The position numbers and the translations under genes are program-made. A stretch of DNA of 26,440 bases. Origin: an uncultured Zetaproteobacteria bacterium (lineage in GTDB: Bacteria; Pseudomonadota; Zetaproteobacteria; Mariprofundales; Mariprofundaceae). Below the pieces are notes generated by a model. The model had not been told where the DNA came from, ran no database searches, and saw only the letters and a list, made by a program, of their open reading frames with translations. Shown here piece after piece: positions 15,122-22,841 of this stretch (the stretch's first letter is position 1; every line of letters starts with the position of its first letter). Where the stretch lies: positions 1-26,440 of the forward strand of contig CAMZLX010000178.1 of assembly GCA_947311795.1 (NCBI GenBank). The letters run 5' to 3'.

Positions 15122-15666
15122 GTTTTTCTAAATAAACTTTCGCGGTAATGTTTAAGTTCTGCGATTGATTCTAAAATATCATCCAAAGCCAAGTGTGCGC
15201 CGCGTTTTTTCCAAGTTGGAAGTTCTGGATACCAACGCCTTGCCAATTCTTTCACAGTGCTAACGTCAACATTGCGATAATGTAACCAGCTTTCCAAACG
15301 GGGCATGTATTTGACCAAAAACCTGCGGTCTTGATGGATTGAGTTGCCGCATAAGGGTGAATCACCCTCGGTGACATGTTTACGAATAAAATCCAAGGTG
15401 AGTTGTTCAGCATCTTTTAATGAGACATTTGAATCTTTAACACGTTGGGTTAGCCCAGACGCACCATGGTATTTGATGCACCAATCATTCATCTTAGCCA
15501 TCACCTCATCGGGTTGATGAATCACAAGGTTAGGTCCTTCAGCAATGATATTGAGTTGACCATCGGTAATGATGGTTGCCATTTCAATGATGGTATCGGT
15601 TTCAGGGTCTAGCCCTGTCATTTCCAAGTCCATCCAGACCAAATAATCGTTGGTATTTTGGCTCAT
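15118..15666 (-). CDS. orn: Oligoribonuclease
   Basis: A 182-residue 3'-5' exoribonuclease that degrades two-nucleotide RNAs (including pGpG from cyclic-di-GMP turnover) in the cytosol. The DEDDh active site is complete: D13 and E15 in WMDLEMTGLD, D113 in NSIHQDRRF, H158 and D163 in AHLALDDI. NSIHQDRRF and the start LVWMDLEMTGLDPETD are hallmarks of Orn. The ATG overlaps the rlmE stop by four bases, implying co-transcription from rlmE. It converges with the PerM gene, with both stop codons formed from the same TTAA. Confidence 0.98.
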   Translation of the reverse strand: MSQNTNDYLVWMDLEMTGLDPETDTIIEMATIITDGQLNIIAEGPNLVIHQPDEVMAKMNDWCIKYHGASGLTQRVKDSNVSLKDAEQLTLDFIRKHVTEGDSPLCGNSIHQDRRFLVKYMPRLESWLHYRNVDVSTVKELARRWYPELPTWKKRGAHLALDDILESIAELKHYRESLFRKT

Positions 15667-16316
15667 GATTCATCACTCCATACTTTCATGCCAAGCCCCA
15701 ACAGGAAAAATTCAGGTGATGTTTTACGACTGGCTGCAGGTTTGATGTTTTTGATGCGTTTGAATGATGCACCCATTTCGCGGCGAAAATTGTCATAACC
15801 TTCACCCATAAATGTTTTCATCAGCACATCACCGTCAGGGCGTAAATATTGTTTGGCAAAATGAAGTGTCATTTCGTTTAAACCAATCATACGCATTTGG
15901 TCAACCAACTTGTGCCCACTCATCTCAGGTGCCATATCTGAAATAACGAGGTCAACTTTTCTTCCAGCCAAAGCTTCTTTTAATGCTGCTTGTCCTTCAG
16001 GAGAATCAAAGTCACCTTGGATAAGGGTAACACCATGAATGGGGTCTAAGGGTAACAAATCAATGCCAATGATTTTTCCTGAGCTGTCCACATAATTACG
16101 CAGCTCTTCGCTCCATGAGCCAGGCGCACAACCAAGGTCAACAATCACTGCATCTTTTTTGATATGAATTTGATTGGAATCAAGGATTTCTGTGAGTTTA
16201 AAAACAGCTCGCGAGCGTTTGCCTTCACGCTGGGCGCGTTTGACGTGCGGGTCATTGGCATGGCGTTGGAACCATGCTGAAGTTTTACGGTCTTTTTTAC
16301 TTTTGCTTTGTTTCAC
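15663..16316 (-). CDS. rlmE: 23S rRNA (uridine-2552-2'-O)-methyltransferase RlmE (FtsJ/RrmJ)
   Basis: A 217-residue SAM-dependent methyltransferase acting on U2552 in the A-loop of the 50S subunit. The catalytic tetrad is visible as K40, D127, K167 and E202. The SAM loop is DLGCAPGSWS (60-69), and SDMAPEMSG (126-134) follows. The basic N-terminus (HANDPHVKRAQREGKRSRAVFKL) is family-typical. It starts with GTG at 16316, with AAGG a suitable distance upstream. The stop overlaps the orn ATG. A heat-shock promoter drives rlmE in E. coli, but I see no such motif here. Confidence 0.97.
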   Translation of the reverse strand: MKQSKSKKDRKTSAWFQRHANDPHVKRAQREGKRSRAVFKLTEILDSNQIHIKKDAVIVDLGCAPGSWSEELRNYVDSSGKIIGIDLLPLDPIHGVTLIQGDFDSPEGQAALKEALAGRKVDLVISDMAPEMSGHKLVDQMRMIGLNEMTLHFAKQYLRPDGDVLMKTFMGEGYDNFRREMGASFKRIKNIKPAASRKTSPEFFLLGLGMKVWSDES

Positions 16317-16365
16317 TGCTTACCTTATCTTGCTTTTGTATTGTTTCGCAATTAAAACATATCGC

Positions 16366-16399
16366 CAAAAAAAAGCGACCTTGTTGCCAAGGTCGCTTT
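16366..16399 (-). terminator. Strong intrinsic terminator downstream of the peroxiredoxin gene
   Basis: Read on the minus strand, AGCGACCTTG (16397-16388) pairs with CAAGGTCGCT (16383-16374) around a four-base loop, and the stem extends by A-T pairs. A run of seven to eight T residues follows (16374 down to 16367). It ends the peroxiredoxin transcript just upstream of rlmE, so rlmE probably has its own promoter or relies on read-through. Confidence 0.92.
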
Positions 16400-16421
16400 A
16401 AAATTTACAAGCTAAAGACGA

Positions 16422-17069
16422 TTATAGTTTATCTGCTTCATCTGCCAAGTATGATGCAACACCTTCTGCATCAGGTTTCATAGCTTTGTCGCCTTTGTTC
16501 CAACCTGCAGGGCAAACTTCACCATGTTCATCTGCAAACTGAAGCGCATCAATCATACGCAACATTTCATCAATATTACGACCGAGTGGCAAATCATTGA
16601 CCACTTGATGACGAACTTTACCTGCTTTATCAATCAAGAAAGAACCACGAAGTGCAACATCGCCACCCAACAAGTGGCATTGATTGCCTTCATCATCTTC
16701 AACTGTTTCATTGCCCATCAACACATCATAATCAGCGGCGATAGATTTGCTTAAGTCTGCAACCAATGGGTAAGCTACTGGGCCAATACCACCATCGTTG
16801 ATGGCAGTGTTGCGCCATGCGATATGTGAGAATTGAGAGTCCACAGAGCAGCCAATCACTTGCACGCCACGGTCTTCAAAGTCTTTGATGCGGTGGTCGA
16901 ATGCAATCAATTCACTTGGGCAAACAAATGTGAAGTCCAATGGGTAGAAAAACAAAACAACTTCTTTTCCTGCATAATCTGATAATGAAAATTCTTCATT
17001 GATGCTGCCATCTGGCATAACAGTCACTGCCGTGAATTGTGGTGCATCCTTTCCTACTAATACGCTCAT
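16422..17069 (-). CDS. Typical 2-Cys peroxiredoxin (AhpC/TSA family)
   Basis: A 215-residue thiol peroxidase that reduces H2O2, organic peroxides or peroxynitrite. The peroxidatic cysteine is C50 in FYPLDFTFVCPSE, the resolving cysteine is C186 in EVCPAGW, and the catalytic R140-type arginine is in ALRGSFLID. Compared with the usual length (about 185-200), it has a short insertion of roughly ten residues (NETVEDDEGNQCHLLGG, around 120-136) that adds an extra cysteine, C131. The start ATG 17069 has AAAGGAG upstream. It stands alone, with a strong terminator at 16366-16399. No OxyR or AhpF partner lies nearby, so the electron donor is unknown (thioredoxin is likely). Confidence 0.95.
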   Translation of the reverse strand: MSVLVGKDAPQFTAVTVMPDGSINEEFSLSDYAGKEVVLFFYPLDFTFVCPSELIAFDHRIKDFEDRGVQVIGCSVDSQFSHIAWRNTAINDGGIGPVAYPLVADLSKSIAADYDVLMGNETVEDDEGNQCHLLGGDVALRGSFLIDKAGKVRHQVVNDLPLGRNIDEMLRMIDALQFADEHGEVCPAGWNKGDKAMKPDAEGVASYLADEADKL

Positions 17070-17183
17070 GTGTAACTCCTTTCTAAATTCGATGGGGCAA
17101 GCTTATCATAAATCTTTGACATGATGTAACCCATATCTTCTGTAAGTGTTTAAGCCTTTGACTTTTGTCTTAAACCTTAGTTA

Positions 17184-18551
17184 TTAAAACTTAGGCATAC
17201 CACCCATGCCGCCCATACCGGGAATGCCCATTTTTCCAGCCATGGCTGCCATCATCCGTTTGCCTTTGCCGCCTTTCATTTTTTTCATCATTTTTTGCAT
17301 TTGGGCAAATTGTTTGAGCATTTTATTGATGTCTTGTACCGAAGTGCCTGAGCCTGAAGCAATGCGTTTTTTGCGGCTGCCATTGATAAGCTTTGGATAC
17401 TGGCGCTCTTTGGCAGTCATAGAATAAACCATGGCTTGCATACGTTTGATGGGTTTCTCATCAAATTGTCCAAGCGCTTCTTGGGGTACATTCATACCGG
17501 GCATCATTTTCATAATGCCACCAATACCACCCATGTTTTGCATTTGCCCCATTTGGTCGGCGAAATCCATCAAATCAAAGTTGCCTTTTTTAATTTTCTG
17601 AGCGGCTTTGGCAGCTTGTTCATGGTCAACATTGGCTTGGATTTTTTCGACAAGACCAACAATATCACCTTGCCCCAGAATGCGACCAGCCATACGCTCG
17701 GGGTCAAACAATTCAAAGGCATCAAGCTTCTCACCCGTACCCACATAACGCACAGGAACACCTGTGCTGAAGGCAACGGACAATGCAGAGCCGCCACGCA
17801 TATCCGCGTCGGTTTTGGACATGATGCAACCAGTCAGTGATACTGATTCATGGAATGTTTTGGCGATTTCCAATGCGGTTTGACCCGTCATGGCATCCAA
17901 GACCAATAACTTTTCACTGGCGTTTACTGCTTTTTCAACCGCTTTGATTTCAGTCATCAAAGCATCATCAATCACTTGGCGACCAGCCGTATCCAAAATA
18001 AGAATATGACTGCCACTTAAACGCGCTTGTTTGAGCGCGGATGCCGCCATGTTTTCAGGTGCGTTGCCATCGCCATGCAAATAAGGCACACCCACACGTT
18101 CTGCAAGAAGCTCCAGTTGTTCACGTGCGGCAGGACGGGTGGCATCCACGGATGTAACGGCAACTTTTTTACCTTGTGCCGTTAGGAGTTTAGCAAGTTT
18201 ACCTGCTGTGGTTGTTTTACCTGCACCTTGCAAACCGCAAAGCATAATCACGGATGGTATTTTTGAAGTATCTAAATCACGGCGTTGACCACCGAGCACC
18301 ACAGCAAGCTCATCGTGTAAGATTTTAATGATGACTTGCCCAGGCTGCAGGCTTTTGGCGACATCAGCGCCCAGTGCGCGCTCACGAACCGCATCCAATA
18401 AATGGCGAACCACAGGAAGTGCAACATCAGCTTCCAATAATGCCATACGCATTTCGCGCAGTGTGGCATCCAAGTCGGCTTCGCTAACGCGTGCTGAACC
18501 GCGAAGTTTGTTGGCAATATTGCCTAATTTGCTGGTTAATGAATCAAACAT
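17184..18551 (-). CDS. ffh: Signal recognition particle GTPase Ffh (SRP54)
   Basis: A 455-residue SRP subunit that binds 4.5S RNA and hydrophobic signal sequences and delivers ribosomes to FtsY. The N domain spans about 1-90. The G domain has GLQGAGKTTT (106-115), DTAGRQ (187-192) and SKTDADMRGG (245-254). FDPERMAGRILG closes the NG domain. The methionine-rich M domain follows, with GIMKMMPGMN and RKKRIASGSGTSVQDINKML, and a flexible glycine- and methionine-rich tail. I chose ATG 18551 over 18557, two codons earlier, because it gives the family start MFDSLT and a better GAGA spacing. The SRP RNA gene is not seen here. Upstream is the repeat-flanked islet. Confidence 0.97.
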   Translation of the reverse strand: MFDSLTSKLGNIANKLRGSARVSEADLDATLREMRMALLEADVALPVVRHLLDAVRERALGADVAKSLQPGQVIIKILHDELAVVLGGQRRDLDTSKIPSVIMLCGLQGAGKTTTAGKLAKLLTAQGKKVAVTSVDATRPAAREQLELLAERVGVPYLHGDGNAPENMAASALKQARLSGSHILILDTAGRQVIDDALMTEIKAVEKAVNASEKLLVLDAMTGQTALEIAKTFHESVSLTGCIMSKTDADMRGGSALSVAFSTGVPVRYVGTGEKLDAFELFDPERMAGRILGQGDIVGLVEKIQANVDHEQAAKAAQKIKKGNFDLMDFADQMGQMQNMGGIGGIMKMMPGMNVPQEALGQFDEKPIKRMQAMVYSMTAKERQYPKLINGSRKKRIASGSGTSVQDINKMLKQFAQMQKMMKKMKGGKGKRMMAAMAGKMGIPGMGGMGGMPKF

Positions 18552-18600
18552 GAACATTCTCTCTAAGTATAATCAGAATCAGTGGGTGGCAAGCATAGCG

Positions 18601-18621
18601 GTTGCCTTGTCAAACTTCCAT
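18601..18621. repeat. 21-bp direct repeat, copy 1 (ffh side)
   Basis: The 21 bases at 18601-18621 (core TTGTCAAACTTCCAT) are identical to 19502-19522. On the minus strand they contain TTGACA, a perfect -35 hexamer, pointing towards ffh. The bases on either side differ between the copies, so the identity is exactly 21 bp. Confidence 0.95.
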
Positions 18622-18639
18622 GCCAGTTTTAAGAAATTT

Positions 18640-19422
18640 TTACCAAAAAGTACCAAAGCTTATGCCTAGAGGTGAAAAGGTGTCTGTACCCAATGTGCTC
18701 CAATAGGATTTAATATATCCAGCTTCAATACTCATGAAACCAAACTTATCAGTGCTGATAAACTCTATGCCAATATTGATACCTTTAGCATTATGTGAAC
18801 GATGCTTTGAGAGGGTGGTAGTGTTATTGTTATAAGTGCCAGTGACTTCAGTGGTATTTTTGAAGAAGTTTGCATATGATAGAATCATTGGATTAAACCG
18901 ATAACCAACGTTAACACCGTAATCGGTTGACTGACCATCAGTGGAAAGCCCTGCATTTTCATCGTAAGCTCCCAAAATAAGCAAATCATTACTACTTTGT
19001 ACGGACGAGTAGTCGCCTGTCGCAAATGATAGGGCTAGTTTCCAGCCCATAGTGGCTTGTTCTCGTGATGAGCCAAAAAGCTGAACTTTCACACCTGTTA
19101 CACCACTAGTTTTGGTAAAAAAGTCGATTCTATCCCATATGCCCAGATAAAATTTAAAGTTAGTGTAGGAGGCATCTTTTACTTTCTCATTGCTACCAAG
19201 TGTTGTATTCGTACCAAAAAAATTTGTAGTTTCAATACTGGCGAATTCATATTCAGGGGTCTTGTCAGCGGTACTGAAACTAATGCTCCCATTTAACAGC
19301 CCACCACTGGTTTCAGGGCTATCAAAGTGTAATGTTTCTGGTTTAACAACAAGTATTTTATTGGTTGAACAACCCGCCAAAAAGGTGATTAAAAGTATTG
19401 ATAAAAGGGGTGTTTTTGGCAT
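18640..19422 (-). CDS. Lipoprotein with beta-barrel-like body, unknown function
   Basis: A 260-residue protein with a lipoprotein signal (lipobox LAGC, cysteine at residue 18). The rest is rich in alternating hydrophobic/polar stretches typical of antiparallel beta strands (YTNFKFYLGIWDRIDFFTKT, DYGVNVGYRFNPMILSYANF, GINIGIEFISTDKFGFMSIE), and it ends in aromatic GISFGTFW. That favours an outer-membrane beta-barrel anchored by a lipid. I do not recognise a family. The gene lies alone on a segment bracketed by a perfect 21-bp direct repeat, between ffh and hpnC, and looks more AT-rich than its neighbours by eye. It may be a recent acquisition. The start ATG 19422 has GGAG about 12 bases upstream, a wide spacing. 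Confidence 0.75.
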   Translation of the reverse strand: MPKTPLLSILLITFLAGCSTNKILVVKPETLHFDSPETSGGLLNGSISFSTADKTPEYEFASIETTNFFGTNTTLGSNEKVKDASYTNFKFYLGIWDRIDFFTKTSGVTGVKVQLFGSSREQATMGWKLALSFATGDYSSVQSSNDLLILGAYDENAGLSTDGQSTDYGVNVGYRFNPMILSYANFFKNTTEVTGTYNNNTTTLSKHRSHNAKGINIGIEFISTDKFGFMSIEAGYIKSYWSTLGTDTFSPLGISFGTFW

Positions 19423-19501
19423 TTACTATTCGAGCTCCTTTGGTTAAATTACATAAAACAAGGTAGTTGGAACAAATGATATTGTCTATTTTAGTTTGAG
19501 A

Positions 19502-19522
19502 GTTGCCTTGTCAAACTTCCAT
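19502..19522. repeat. 21-bp direct repeat, copy 2 (hpnC side)
   Basis: Identical in all 21 bases to 18601-18621. It ends 14 bases before the hpnC ATG. On the minus strand TTGACA is followed after 15 bases by TAAAAT, which may help transcribe the lipoprotein gene, although the spacing is short. Removing one copy and the intervening 880 bases would leave ffh and hpnC separated by about 84 bases. Confidence 0.95.
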
Positions 19523-19536
19523 TCTAAGATGTTGCC

Positions 19537-20430
19537 ATGCCAAATAAGTTAAGTGTTGAGCAAGCGTATATTCATTGCCAAAACATTGCCAATGAACATT
19601 ATGAGAATTTCCCAACTGCATCATTGTTGCTAAAAAAAGCGCTGCGTCCTGCGGTGGCAGTGATTTATGCCTTTGCTAGAGCTGCCGATGATTTTGCCGA
19701 TGAAGGTGACTGGCACACCGATGAACGAATGCAAAAGCTGGATGATTGGGAATATCAGCTGGATTTATGTTTATTGGATAAGAGCAATAACCCTGTGTTT
19801 ATTGCGCTGGCGGATGTGATGGTGAAACACGAACTGGATGTACAGTTGTTTCGTGATTTGCTCACAGCATTTCGTATGGATGTGAAGTTTAAAGGCTTTA
19901 CATCATTGGCTGATTTATTGTTTTACTGCAAACACTCCGCGAATCCTGTGGGGCGGTTAATGCTTGCCTTGCACAACATTGATGAAAACAAGGCGCTCAA
20001 GGCATCAGATGCGATTTGCTCGGCATTACAACTGACCAATTTTTGGCAAGATTTCAGCGAGGATGTTCCGAATAAGCGTTGTTATTTGGCGGATGAATGG
20101 TTAAACCCTTTCAACATCAGTCGAGAAGATGTGTTGTCAGGCAAAGCGGATATAGAGCAACTTCGCCCTGCGATTGATAAAGCCATAGGCGAAACCGAAG
20201 CGTTGTTTGACCAAGGGTATGCGCTGCTGCCTTATTTACCCTTGCGTTTGCGGGTGCAAATTGCGGCAACCTTGGCGGGCGGCACGACTATTTTGGCAGC
20301 GACCAAAGCTTTATCAAACCCATTAAAACAACGCCCCACATTGAACAAGCTTGATTGGCTGAAAGTCAGCCTTAAGATTGCCAAGATGACATTGCGCCCC
20401 CATTTTTACGCCCAACGAGGAAAGGCATGA
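19537..20430 (+). CDS. hpnC: Squalene synthase HpnC-type (hydroxysqualene synthase)
   Basis: A 297-residue all-helical isoprenoid synthase. In the HpnCDE route HpnD makes presqualene diphosphate from two farnesyl diphosphates, HpnC converts it to hydroxysqualene, and HpnE reduces that to squalene. The two aspartate-rich Mg-binding motifs are DDFADE (residues 51-56) and QDFSED (171-176). The start region, with NEHYENFPTASLLL, is characteristic of HpnC. ATG 19537 is used because the family start follows at once, though the ribosome binding site is weak. The stop overlaps the hpnD ATG by four bases. The upstream 21-bp repeat copy ends at 19522. Confidence 0.94.
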   Translation: MPNKLSVEQAYIHCQNIANEHYENFPTASLLLKKALRPAVAVIYAFARAADDFADEGDWHTDERMQKLDDWEYQLDLCLLDKSNNPVFIALADVMVKHELDVQLFRDLLTAFRMDVKFKGFTSLADLLFYCKHSANPVGRLMLALHNIDENKALKASDAICSALQLTNFWQDFSEDVPNKRCYLADEWLNPFNISREDVLSGKADIEQLRPAIDKAIGETEALFDQGYALLPYLPLRLRVQIAATLAGGTTILAATKALSNPLKQRPTLNKLDWLKVSLKIAKMTLRPHFYAQRGKA

Positions 20431-21317
20431 ATCCTGAAAAGTATTGTGAAGATAAAACCAGAGGTTCTGGCTCATCATTTTTTTATGCCTTTTTGTTTTT
20501 ATCCCCTGAAAAACGGCGCGCTATGATGGCACTGTATGCCTTTTGCCGTGAAGTGGATGATATTGCTGATGAAATTAAAGAAAAAGAAGTGGCGATTCCT
20601 AAGCTGGTATTTTGGCAGGAAGAGATTGACCGCGTTTTTGAAGGGGTGGCGCGTCATCCTGTTGGCAAAGAATTGATGTGGACGATTGCGCATTATCCTG
20701 TGGAGAAAGAGCAGTTCACTGAAATGATTGAAGGTATGCTCATGGATGTGTCGGGAAAACCTATGGTCACGGATGATGATTTGATGTTGTATTGTTACCG
20801 TGTGGCGGGTGTGGTTGGCTTGATGTCGATTGCCGTGTTTGGTTATACCAATGAGCAGTCTAGGCAATTTGCACTCAAAATGGGTGATGCTTTGCAGTTG
20901 ACCAATATCCTGCGTGATGTGTATGAAGATACAAAAATTGGGCGCATTTATCTGCCGCAACAAACCAGAGCTAAGTTTAAAGTGACCGACCAAGATATTC
21001 GTCAAGGCTTTGGGGATAATGCACAAGCCAATGCCAACCTTAAAGCATTGTTACAACACTACTTGGATAAAGCAGAGCAGTCGTACCAAGACGCACTTGC
21101 GGCATTACCAAGCGAAGATAGGCAAGGTCTGACACCATCCATGATGATGGGTGCGATTTATTATGCACATTTGGCAAAAATTAAAGCCGTGGATTTTGAT
21201 GTATGGCAGCACCCTGCACGACTAACACCCTTGAAAAAAATATGGGTGGCATGGAAAGCTTATCGTTATGAGAAGAAAGCGGCTAAGAAAGATTTGCCGT
21301 TGCGTTTGGACTTCTGA
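20427..21317 (+). CDS. hpnD: Presqualene diphosphate synthase HpnD
   Basis: A 296-residue paralogue of HpnC and the first enzyme in the HpnCDE route (two farnesyl diphosphates to presqualene diphosphate). The Mg-binding motifs are DDIADE (residues 44-49) and RDVYED (163-168), the latter within NILRDVYEDTKIGRIYLP, which is characteristic of HpnD and phytoene-synthase relatives. The KTRGSGSSFFYAFLFL start is also family-typical. The start overlaps the hpnC stop (ATGA), and the stop overlaps the hpnE ATG (TGATG). A carotenoid-type condensing enzyme is the alternative, but the three-gene order argues for squalene. Confidence 0.95.
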   Translation: MNPEKYCEDKTRGSGSSFFYAFLFLSPEKRRAMMALYAFCREVDDIADEIKEKEVAIPKLVFWQEEIDRVFEGVARHPVGKELMWTIAHYPVEKEQFTEMIEGMLMDVSGKPMVTDDDLMLYCYRVAGVVGLMSIAVFGYTNEQSRQFALKMGDALQLTNILRDVYEDTKIGRIYLPQQTRAKFKVTDQDIRQGFGDNAQANANLKALLQHYLDKAEQSYQDALAALPSEDRQGLTPSMMMGAIYYAHLAKIKAVDFDVWQHPARLTPLKKIWVAWKAYRYEKKAAKKDLPLRLDF

Positions 21318-22555
21318 TGCAAAGTAAACGGGTTGCCGTTGTTGGAGGTGGTGTTGCGGGGATGACGGCAGCACTTCGCTTGGCGGAATCAGGTTATCAC
21401 GTGGACTTGTTTGAGTCTGCACCCGCCTTAGGTGGGCGCACCAAGTCTTTTTATGATGAAGAAGTGGATGAATGGGTGGATAACGGCCCTCATGCTATGG
21501 TGGGCGCATATCATGCGACATTAAAACTGCTCGAAGATATTGATGCAACGCAATATGCGAGCTGGCAATCATCGCTCACCTTATCACTTTGGGATGAACA
21601 ACGCGGATTTTTTGATTTGAAGGCTGCTTCTTGGTTGCCCGTCAATATCGCCTTAATTTGGGCGGTTTATCGCTTGCCAGGGCATGATTTCAGCAGTGTT
21701 AAAGCCATGCTTAGGCTTGCCATGACCATGCATAACCGCAATGAAGAACAAACGGTGCAGCAATGGATGCATGAGATTGCTGCACCGAAACGACTGGTTG
21801 AGGATATGTTGGAGGTCTTGTGTTTGGGGGTGATGAATGAGCCCATGAACACTGCCAAAGCCAAAACATTTGCGCTTGTACTGGCGTTATCTTTTTCATC
21901 GCACCGCAATGCCAAAATGGGCTGGTTTAATCAACCATTATCCCAAGCTTTGGTTGCGCCACTGGCTGATAAATTGCGTAGTTTAGGTGTGAATATAGAG
22001 CTTAGGTCATCTATCCGCAGTTTGGATGACTTGAATCATGATTCGATTGTTTTAGCGCTTCCTGCTTTTGCGCGAAATCGGTTGCTTGGCATCAACGAAG
22101 ACGTGGCAACACAAGCTATTACCAATATTCATTTATGGTTTGAGGATAAGATTGAATTGCCCAATATCATGCAGGGCATGTTGGGCACGTATGGGCAGTG
22201 GCTGTTTGATGTATCAGCGATGACGAATCAGGAAAATAAGTTGCAGCACCTGTGCGTGATTATCAGCGCAGATGAATCAGAAAAATCACAAGGTGAACTG
22301 ATAGCCTTAGTTTTATCGGAAATCGAAACCATGTTGGCTGTAAAGCTTACTCAGCCCAAGAAAGTACGTTTTATCCGTGAAAAAAGAGCAACGGTTTTGG
22401 TTCGTGCGTTTGAGGATGTTGATTTGCCCAGTCATGTTTTTGACGTTGGTGAAGCGCCTCAAATCGGCGAACTGCCTGCAACCATTGAACTTGCGGTGAA
22501 AGCAGGTGAGAAATCGGCGCAAATGGTACATTTATCACATGAAAAAAGTGCTTGA
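21317..22555 (+). CDS. hpnE: Hydroxysqualene dehydroxylase HpnE
   Basis: A 412-residue FAD-dependent amine-oxidase/phytoene-desaturase-like enzyme that reduces hydroxysqualene to squalene. The dinucleotide-binding motif GGGVAGMTAALRLAESG starts at residue 10, with the ribose-binding acidic residue E33 and the following GGRTKSF. DNGPHAMVG (55-63) matches the HpnE family. The gene overlaps hpnD by one base and is the last of the hpnCDE operon. No squalene-hopene cyclase (shc) or later hopanoid genes follow in this window. A 286-bp non-coding region with DnaA boxes comes next. Confidence 0.93.
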   Translation: MQSKRVAVVGGGVAGMTAALRLAESGYHVDLFESAPALGGRTKSFYDEEVDEWVDNGPHAMVGAYHATLKLLEDIDATQYASWQSSLTLSLWDEQRGFFDLKAASWLPVNIALIWAVYRLPGHDFSSVKAMLRLAMTMHNRNEEQTVQQWMHEIAAPKRLVEDMLEVLCLGVMNEPMNTAKAKTFALVLALSFSSHRNAKMGWFNQPLSQALVAPLADKLRSLGVNIELRSSIRSLDDLNHDSIVLALPAFARNRLLGINEDVATQAITNIHLWFEDKIELPNIMQGMLGTYGQWLFDVSAMTNQENKLQHLCVIISADESEKSQGELIALVLSEIETMLAVKLTQPKKVRFIREKRATVLVRAFEDVDLPSHVFDVGEAPQIGELPATIELAVKAGEKSAQMVHLSHEKSA

Positions 22556-22841
22556 CACAAGTAGTTATTCACTTTTTTAAAGGCTTGTCATTAAAATGTC
22601 TTAATTAGGTTAATAGGTTGACTTTCTTGAATAGGAAAACATTGTAAACTATTGTCTTATAATGAATATTTCAAAGTGCCTAAAAAATAGACACGAAGGC
22701 ATGTAGGGGTAAGTGTTGAATAATGTATAGGATGTTAGGGTGGTTATGCACATAGTTATCCACAGGTTCCGTGGACAACTTTCTATAATTGTTAGAAGCT
22801 ATTATTATATAAGGGTTTCTACCCAAAAGAGGTAAAAAAAC
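22556..22841. promoter_or_regulatory. 286-bp AT-rich non-coding region with DnaA boxes upstream of the YgfZ-like gene
   Basis: This gap after hpnE contains TTATTCACT (22565-22573, one mismatch to the DnaA box consensus), AT-rich stretches at about 22620-22680 and 22784-22812, and two perfect DnaA boxes (separate entry). TATAAT occurs at 22658-22663 and 22784-22789. The second is a candidate -10 for the YgfZ-secA transcript, though no good -35 fits it. GAGG at about 22830 is the ribosome binding site of the next gene. No reading frame in it looks like a real gene. Confidence 0.55.
22744..22778 (+). promoter_or_regulatory. DnaA-box cluster (two perfect boxes plus a degenerate inverted one)
   Basis: TTATGCACA (22744-22752) and TTATCCACA (22756-22764) both match the DnaA-box consensus TTATNCACA exactly. 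They lie on the same strand, 12 bases apart start to start, about one helical turn. CGTGGACAA (22770-22778) is a reversed box with two mismatches. A TATAAT at 22784-22789 follows. This could be a DnaA-controlled promoter, a DnaA-titration site, or part of a replication origin. Confidence 0.7.

Noticed and set aside
20499..21026. A 175-codon open frame antisense to hpnD
   Set aside because: It is rich in His/Ile and low-complexity, as expected from a shadow, and hpnD is strongly supported on the other strand.
22556..22841. A confident call of a chromosomal replication origin
   Set aside because: Two perfect DnaA boxes are suggestive, but the box number is low, no dnaA, dnaN or mnmG genes are nearby and GC skew cannot be computed here, so I report it only as a DnaA-box cluster.
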